Positions 58,029 to 64,000 of a stretch of 64,000 nt of DNA are shown one piece after another; position 1 is the first letter of the stretch; each line of letters begins with the position of its first letter. The DNA comes from Magnolia sinica. Lineage: Eukaryota > Streptophyta > Magnoliopsida > Magnoliales > Magnoliaceae. The notes beneath the pieces are model-generated. The model did no database searches and was not told the DNA's origin. It saw only the letters and a list, made by a program, of their open reading frames with translations. The stretch lies in the NCBI RefSeq assembly GCF_029962835.1, contig NC_080577.1, positions 26,394,501 through 26,458,500 of the forward strand, given 5' to 3'. Position numbers and translations under genes: made by a program.

Positions 58029-60869
58029 AAATCACAAAAAGAATGTTATGTCCAAAAAGAATAAGGCTAAGTCCACAACTCAGCGATTTAAATTCTACCC
58101 GTCAAGCCGATGAAGAGCCGCCCATCAACTAAAAATAGGACAGCTCGTCCTCCTCATTTAAGCTCGCATCGATAGGCTCCTCATACACCTCGTCACCTGC
58201 AGCTATAGGCGAGTTTGGTTGGTGTTTTAAAACACCGTCCCAAAGTGGAAGTGAGTGATTAACTCAGTGGGTGCTATTAGTCTTAAGTTATAATAAGCAT
58301 CAGTTATAATATGAATTTAATGAAAAGCAACCATTCATAAACAACTAACTATTCTTATTAATGCATGTGCAAGTTGGATGATATGATGCATGCCCTCGCC
58401 ACAATGCTCCCTCAAGCGACTTCATCTAATGATCGCATATGACCAACACTCCCTTAGAGCGACCTCGACTGCCAAGTCGCCACCTTAATTAGTGCGATGC
58501 AATGCGATTGTGTTAGTTGAGTTCTTAGTTAAGTTTATTCATCTACTAGGCTGGAGAATCTGGTACACCCCACGTATCAATACCCTGAACTGGTTACGAA
58601 GCCAAGACCCCTCAACGTGTGAGGCCAACACCTGGCGATCCTTAATCCCGTCGGGTTCCCCATTCTCAACTTCAAGCACGTGGGGAGTGCCGAGAAGAAG
58701 GGATTGCTCACAGTCACTACGGGGAGGCCGTCACCCCAGCGTAGGACGACAGCTCGAACACAGTGTCCCATTCCACTATGCCCGGCTCACGAGGCGGTGG
58801 ATCAATTTCAATCTGACTATCGATGGGCTACAATGGTTGTAGGGTGTTTCAGGTTTCATACATATATGAGCAGACAAGGTTAATAAACAAGTTGGTCAAT
58901 AAGTAGGCTAGACTGCACGAGTCAGGCGAGCATGTGACGAGTGACATCGGGCACAAGGGACCCACGTAGTCGAACTACTGTTACCCGTACACACCCGCCC
59001 AAACCCAAGGGTCAAGCCCTAGCATAGTCCTGCCAATGGGACTACCATCTCTCTTCATGTTCCTGACCAACCCAAGGGTGTGATAGTAGCCCATAACATG
59101 CAAACTATTCAGGTTGTCAGCTAGCATAACAATATCATATTTTCATGCATCTCAATCATAAGAATTAGATACTCTTAACAAGCAAGCTATCATTATCATG
59201 AAACAAAGTGCATGTGAGTTTTGTGAGTTTGTGAGGAAGTTAAGCATCTTAAGGAAGCATATGCACGAGAGTAAGGAATCATACATACTATGAAACAACA
59301 CCATATGGAGAAATCAAACAAGGCATGAGCATGTAATCATCCACACACAAAATCTCCACACACAAAATCATGTAAGAGGCAGGAATAACATCATATGAGC
59401 CAAACATACAATTCCATACAATTTCAACGAACATAAAATTCCTAGAGTTTCTCTAGATCTTCCAAATACATCATCAAAGCAATCACAATCATTAGACTTG
59501 TACTATAATTGGTGCTAGGCCACCTAAGGATAATAGTCCGCACCTTTGGATCGTTGAAGGCTTGGAAGACGACCTAAGAATGTAGATTTTTGGGGCCGAA
59601 CGGTCGGAATCCCTAAAGCAATCATTTGTATGTTAGATTCCCAAGAAAATCCCTTCTCAACCCAAGGGTTTCAAGAAAAGGGAGGAGGAGTCTTACCTAG
59701 ACGATTAACAGAACGATCCTTGTAGTTGTGGTGTAGGATTTCCCTTGGTAGAGAGGTAGAGAGATGCAAGATTGATTTTCTTAGTCTCCACCTTGATCTA
59801 AGGTCCACCTTGCTCTTCCTTCACACTCTCTTCCTCTCTTTACTCTCCTTAGTTGTTAGAGAATGGTGGAAGTTATGAGGGAGAGAGCTTGGTTGTTGGA
59901 GATGGAAGTTATGGGGGAGAGAGCTTGGTCGTTTGGAGATGGAAGTAATGGGGAGAGAGCTTGGTTGTTTGGAGGATGGTAGAAATTATGAGGGAGAGAG
60001 GTAGGATTTATTCCCTAGACTTGGGCCGTTTGGCCTTAAGTTTCAACAACTTCCCAAAATGGCCCTCTAGGACTCTCTATTGGTGTTGGGGAGGCCCTAA
60101 CACTCCCTTGGCCACTAAATTTTGGTGTGCAGGTATCTCATGGACCGATGAGGGGTTATGCAAAGTTTGGGAACAAACGGATGAACGAATATGGGGTTTG
60201 ATCATACGGTTCCGATCTTAAATGGCCCTGTGGGGTCCATTCCGGTGATTGGAGTGGTTTTGGCAGCCCTCTAGCCCTGAAACTCATAGAGTAGATGCTC
60301 CATGGCCTGATGAAGGGCCATATAAAATTTAGGAACGATCGGATATGGGGTTTGGTCGCACAGGTCAGATTTGCGATCAACGGTCACCATGCCACGATCG
60401 GGTTCTAGAATTTGTGGACGGGCGTAGGAAAATACATTAGACCTTCATCGTAAATTTAGAAGAGATCCGACGACTGAAATACGTGGAATCCCAGTTTCAT
60501 TTGCAGGTGCCGGATTCCAATTCTGGCATTGGTGGGGTGCATTTGGTAAGTGCCAGATTCCAATTCTGGGTGTCCACTGGGTCCGTGGTCCGTGATGGAC
60601 CACAAGCCCAGTGAGATCTATGCTTTCCCAAATTTTTAGATTTTTCTGACCTTCCTCGGCTGCTGCACGGCCTACACAAGCTGTTGCCGAGTACAAACCG
60701 ATCATCTGACTTGATGGCCTATCGTGACCCGTCTAGTCTACTTAGTTGGGCTAATCTTTGATTAATTTTACTTCCAGTATCTCACAATGAGTAGTTTAAA
60801 CGAATGGTTCTGCGACAAATCCTATATGGACGCCCCATGACATTGTTCTGGTTTGGACAGGACGTCACA
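57872..60869 (-). mobile_element. Solo LTR, Tekay-related, with 5-bp target duplication
   Basis: On the minus strand it starts TGTGACGTCCTGTCC and ends CCAAGGCGTTACA, 2998 bp. CTAAT flanks it on both sides (57867-57871 and 60870-60874), a textbook target duplication. Part of it (about 58720-58800, inverted) matches the Tekay-like LTR near 30775-30850 (ACGCTGGGGTGACG, TGGGACAC), so it is a relative of that family in the opposite orientation. No internal region remains. It lies in the Copia 5' leader. Confidence 0.9.
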
Positions 60870-60874
60870 CTAAT

Positions 60875-61340
60875 ATACTCCAACATAGATTTCTATACTA
60901 ATTGTTCAGAGTGGAATCAACCTTAGATCAAAATTAAACAAGTAAAAAAGAATGAAAAATATTCTAAGCAAACACAGAAAACACATGGTTTTAACATGAA
61001 AAACCCTTACAGTAAAAAAACCACAGCATAAAGTGATGATCAATCTACTATAATTAGGAGAAGGTTACAAGAGATGAAATAATTTATAGTAGAAACCCTA
61101 ACTTTCTCCACAAAACTGTTGAAGATTCATGCCAAGCTCCAACCTTTCTTTTTCATTAACGGAGGATATTTATACACTCACATGTAAGATTAGGAAATAA
61201 AACCCGCACTTATTCAAACTTATGCGTTTCGTTGTTCAAATTGACAGAAACTGATACATCCACCGGATGAATCGAAAACGTGCAAAAGGTCAACATACAA
61301 TCTGAGCCAACAGGGACACCGGTCGAACCAAAAGAGTTCT
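60875..61340 (-). mobile_element. Copia fossil: 5' leader and LTR remnant
   Basis: On the minus strand, TTATGCTGTGGTTTTTTTAC, AAGGGTTTTTCATGTTAAAA and GTGTTTGCTTAGAATA are the R-U5 wording of Tork-type LTRs, as also seen at 3550-3650. A probable promoter word (TATAAATATCC, near 61170) lies upstream. The outer LTR end was not located, so the right border is approximate. Confidence 0.6.
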
Positions 61341-63310
61341 TCTTTGCACTAAGATTAAAGTCACTCGATTAACATCCTCATAGTCTTCATGCTCCGGACC
61401 AATGATTAGCTAAGCGTATATGTGTCCTGAAGTATATTATCACCACCTAGCTATTCAATGATTTCATGTCATTTTTGAGATCATTACACATTACACTGAG
61501 TCATTGCATTAATCAGGAACTTTCTTATTTTTCCATGAATGTGTGTGATAGCTACGTGCTCTCTATTTTCATGACCATTCATCACGTATCCATTGTTATG
61601 CCCATCTTGATCTCTCACCATTTTCTCATCCCACGGTAATCTTTTACCCTAATGGTAAAAATTCATTTTCAAACAAACCACACATTCAGAACATGTGAAA
61701 ATCTTAATTGCTTCCATCTTAGACTCTGACACAAACGTCCCTGTAAGTGCAAACGATGTAGGGGACCGCATTGAAATTTACCCACCCAAATTATAAAAAA
61801 TTCCAGATCGTACACCGTCCATCTAAATAATTACATATATCTTCAAACATCATTATCGCCAAACTGGTTCGAATTTTGTAAAGACCGACCCATCCATTCA
61901 GTGGGCCATCTCCGAATCATCTGAAAGGTCGCATCTACTGCTTTATAAGATTCAATCTTGGATGTAAAGTCTTCTTGTGGGCACAGATTAAAGATAGGAG
62001 ACTGATCCCCTACAATCGCCTATATGCTAACTTGTCACGCATCACTCTCTTTATCTCCAACATGCATCCTACGTGGAAAATCCGTACCATGCAAATGGTA
62101 GGCTCCATCATCTTAATCACCCATTTAAAAAATCAGCCTCATCTACAGATTAGATGGGCCACAAATGTATGTTGATTCAGACCGTCAGTTTTCCATTGAT
62201 TAGAGTATTGTGGCCCACGTGATGAGCAGAGATACATACATCATCTATATGCTGAAAAGAAAAAAGTGGACCTATCTATCAAATAGGGAGGGAGTAAATA
62301 TCAACTCCCACTTGCCTTATGGAAAGATTGATGTGGGGCCCACCGTTCATTGCACGGATTTCCCATCAGTGCCTGTGGCGTTTCTTTAACCTTGCAGGCT
62401 TTTTTCACGGCTACCCTCTGTGTAAGGATTCTTGGTGGGGACGTGCACGAGTGGGTGGATGCTGCCGTGAGATCTATCATTCATTTTCGTTTGTCACGTG
62501 CACTTCACGTGCATTTTTCTTTAAATAAAAGAAGGTACAACCTACAGTACCATCTTTCCCGCCGACACTTCCCATCTATAGAAAATCCATACCATGAAAA
62601 TGGTGGGCCCCACCACGGAGATCATTGATCACAAAAATCAGGCTGATATTCGCAGCAGGCCCACTGTTTTAATGGTACGGATGTTCTACGCGCTTTGCGC
62701 GTGGGTGATGAGTTCTAGTCATGCATGTGAAGGAGATACGGCAGAGTTAAGCATCAATCAATCAAGACCGTCCATCTAGTTGAACCTATAACGGATGACG
62801 TACCAGTAAAAAATCACACCACTTAGACATTCCTACCCACCACATTTCTTCAATTTCCCTGGACCGTTAACCGTTTCGTTTTCTACCGCGCCTTTGAAGA
62901 ACACGGGTCAGATGGCTTGGATCATTCAATCTATAGTCATTTCAAATTTGCACAGTCCACATTGTGGAAACTAGATGGACGGTCTAGATTTATACATATA
63001 GGATATGATTTTATGCGTGCTCCCCCCACAATTTCAGTGATCCAAACCGTTGATATGATGGGCCCCACTATACATACTCCATGTACCAAAATCACCCACG
63101 TGGGAAAAACATAACCCTTCAATTGGTGACCGGCAAGAAAATGCACCAATCTAACTGATCACATTCAACCAAAAAAAAAAAAAAAAAAGCAATGGGGAAT
63201 CGGCAGTGGGGTCCACAACATGAATGGTTCAGATAACTCAACGAGGTGGGGCCCACTTGTAACAAAAGAAAAATGTTATTAAATTTCTTTTAATTATTTA
63301 AACAAAATCT
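61341..63310. other. Intergenic; fold-back repeat near 62330-62615
   Basis: No gene is recognised. GTGGGGCCCACCGTTCATTG near 62333 and GAAAATGGTGGGCCCCACCA near 62597 are inverted relative to each other, with further matching text inward, which suggests a MITE-like fold-back. A poly-A lies at 63169-63188. The 3' end of the RING gene must fall in the last part, but no single poly-A signal stands out. Confidence 0.45.
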
Positions 63311-63790
63311 TCAACACATGTGAACTTTTATGCTGGCGCTCTTCGGTAACATGCACATGGGACACGACTCGAACCTCGGATCGCATTCACTGCACAAGCA
63401 CAGATGCCGACACGGGAGGGCAAGAACGGAAATTTCATTCTTCCCACACCCCTGGCAGTTGCGACTGATGGCCTTCTGTCCGTCGCAGCATGACGTGGAA
63501 TCATCCACCTCGCCGTTATCGCCTTCACCTTCTCTCGTTTGCACGAGTTCCAGATCCCGACGTAGCAGCGTCACCGTCGCCTCGTTCGTCTGCGCCACGG
63601 TTTTCCAAATCTGCCCTTCCAGTAGTAGGGATTTTACCTTCTCTTCCAGTGCTGTGTTTCTTCTGCTCATTTTGTCAATCTCTTCGTCTTTGCCTTTCAG
63701 GATCCTCTGCATTCCTTCCTCCACCACCTGGAACACGTTACTCCAGTAATTCCTTCTCTTCTGTTCCAATTCTACCCTTATTTTCTCCAT
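63311..63790 (-). CDS. BOI-type RING E3 ubiquitin ligase, last exon (partial gene)
   Basis: The last exon of a plant BOI/BRG-family ubiquitin ligase, 159 codons plus TGA. These proteins transfer ubiquitin to targets and are known for restraining cell death, stress and gibberellin responses. The exon begins right after an acceptor (GTCGGTGCAG), so its ATG is probably internal. Residues 1-80 form a charged coiled coil (MEKIRVELEQKRRNYWSNVF, EEIDKMSRRNTALEEKVKSL). W-K-T-V-A-Q-T-NEATV at about 65-75 matches the WRD region that precedes the RING in this family. The C3HC4 RING reads C-X2-C-X11-C-X-H-X3-C-X2-C-X6-C-X2-C (CQGCGKNEISVLALPCRHLC and onward) and sits about 10 residues from the C-terminus, as usual. 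Upstream exons lie beyond the window. The frame is intact and looks functional. The exact paralogue cannot be named. Confidence 0.9.
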   Translation of the reverse strand: MEKIRVELEQKRRNYWSNVFQVVEEGMQRILKGKDEEIDKMSRRNTALEEKVKSLLLEGQIWKTVAQTNEATVTLLRRDLELVQTREGEGDNGEVDDSTSCCDGQKAISRNCQGCGKNEISVLALPCRHLCLCSECDPRFESCPMCMLPKSASIKVHMC

Positions 63791-64000
63791 CTGCACCGAC
63801 AACAGAGTTATTAGAGCTAGGAATGAGCTTCAAGGGTATTATGGTCACCGTAAAATTTTTAGTTTGTTTTGTTCGTTTCAAGGGTATTTAAGGAATTAAG
63901 AAATGACTGTGCATATTGACTAAAATGCCTTGAATTAATAATTATAGTGGTTTATTACTTTTTTGAATAAATTATGTTAGGCGAGCATCATTTAAAAGAT
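63791..64000 (-). other. Intron of the RING ligase gene
   Basis: AT-rich sequence upstream of the acceptor GTGCAG on the minus strand. No further exon is recognised before the window ends. Confidence 0.6.

Noticed and set aside
63791-63802. Start of the RING gene upstream of the ATG at 63790
   Set aside because: The extra residues would need a TTG start and they overlap a strong splice acceptor (GTCGGTGCAG), so this is an internal exon border.

Overview
This is plant nuclear DNA. It shows GT-AG introns, plant LTR-retrotransposon lineages (Athila, Tekay-like chromovirus, Tork-like Copia), tRNA-derived SINEs, a long array related to the plant telomere repeat, and one recognisable plant gene end (a BOI-type RING ubiquitin ligase). 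The many dispersed stretches rich in GTGGGGCCCACC-type words remind me of magnoliid genomes (Magnoliales/Laurales). That placement is from memory and is only a guess. The window is gene-poor and dominated by transposable elements. 

Layout. (1) 1-11990: no gene. It holds small and decayed elements: a 92-bp tandem duplication, a solo Copia-like LTR with TTCGATG-CATCGAA palindromes, a MITE with 25-bp inverted ends, two SINEs in opposite orientations, an LTR-like remnant, a hAT-like MITE and a 1.2-kb element with inverted repeats of about 260 bp. (2) 11991-22980: a 10.9-kb composite block bounded by identical 59-bp direct repeats. It carries exon fragments of at least two unrelated host genes on the same strand (plasma-membrane H+-ATPase and ribosomal protein L28), several other exon-like pieces, a 4.7-kb degenerate telomere-like array with a 159-160-bp higher-order period, and a right end full of CTACGGAT-ATCCGTAG palindromes of the kind found near CACTA transposon ends. 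(3) 22981-25690: no gene seen. (4) About 25690-61340: a nest of retroelements. A minus-strand Tork-like Copia fossil was entered by a plus-strand Tekay-like Gypsy element (28821-53443), whose 3' LTR was in turn entered by a plus-strand Athila element (39946-51427). The same Copia also holds a minus-strand 3.0-kb solo LTR with a clean 5-bp target duplication, and a 3.9-kb LTR-like insert flanked by identical 176-bp direct repeats. (5) 61341-63310: intergenic, with a fold-back element. (6) 63311-63790 (minus): last exon of a BOI/BRG-type RING E3 ligase, whose upstream exons lie beyond the window. 

How the parts relate. Only the RING gene looks like a working host gene. The LTR pairs suggest the nesting order: by eye the Athila LTRs are closer to each other than the Tekay-like LTRs are, which fits Athila being the youngest. 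The oddest recurrent feature is that four insertions are bounded by direct repeats of 14, 22, 59 and 176 bp, where the families named would leave 3-5 bp, while the minus-strand solo LTR in the same nest has an ordinary 5-bp duplication.
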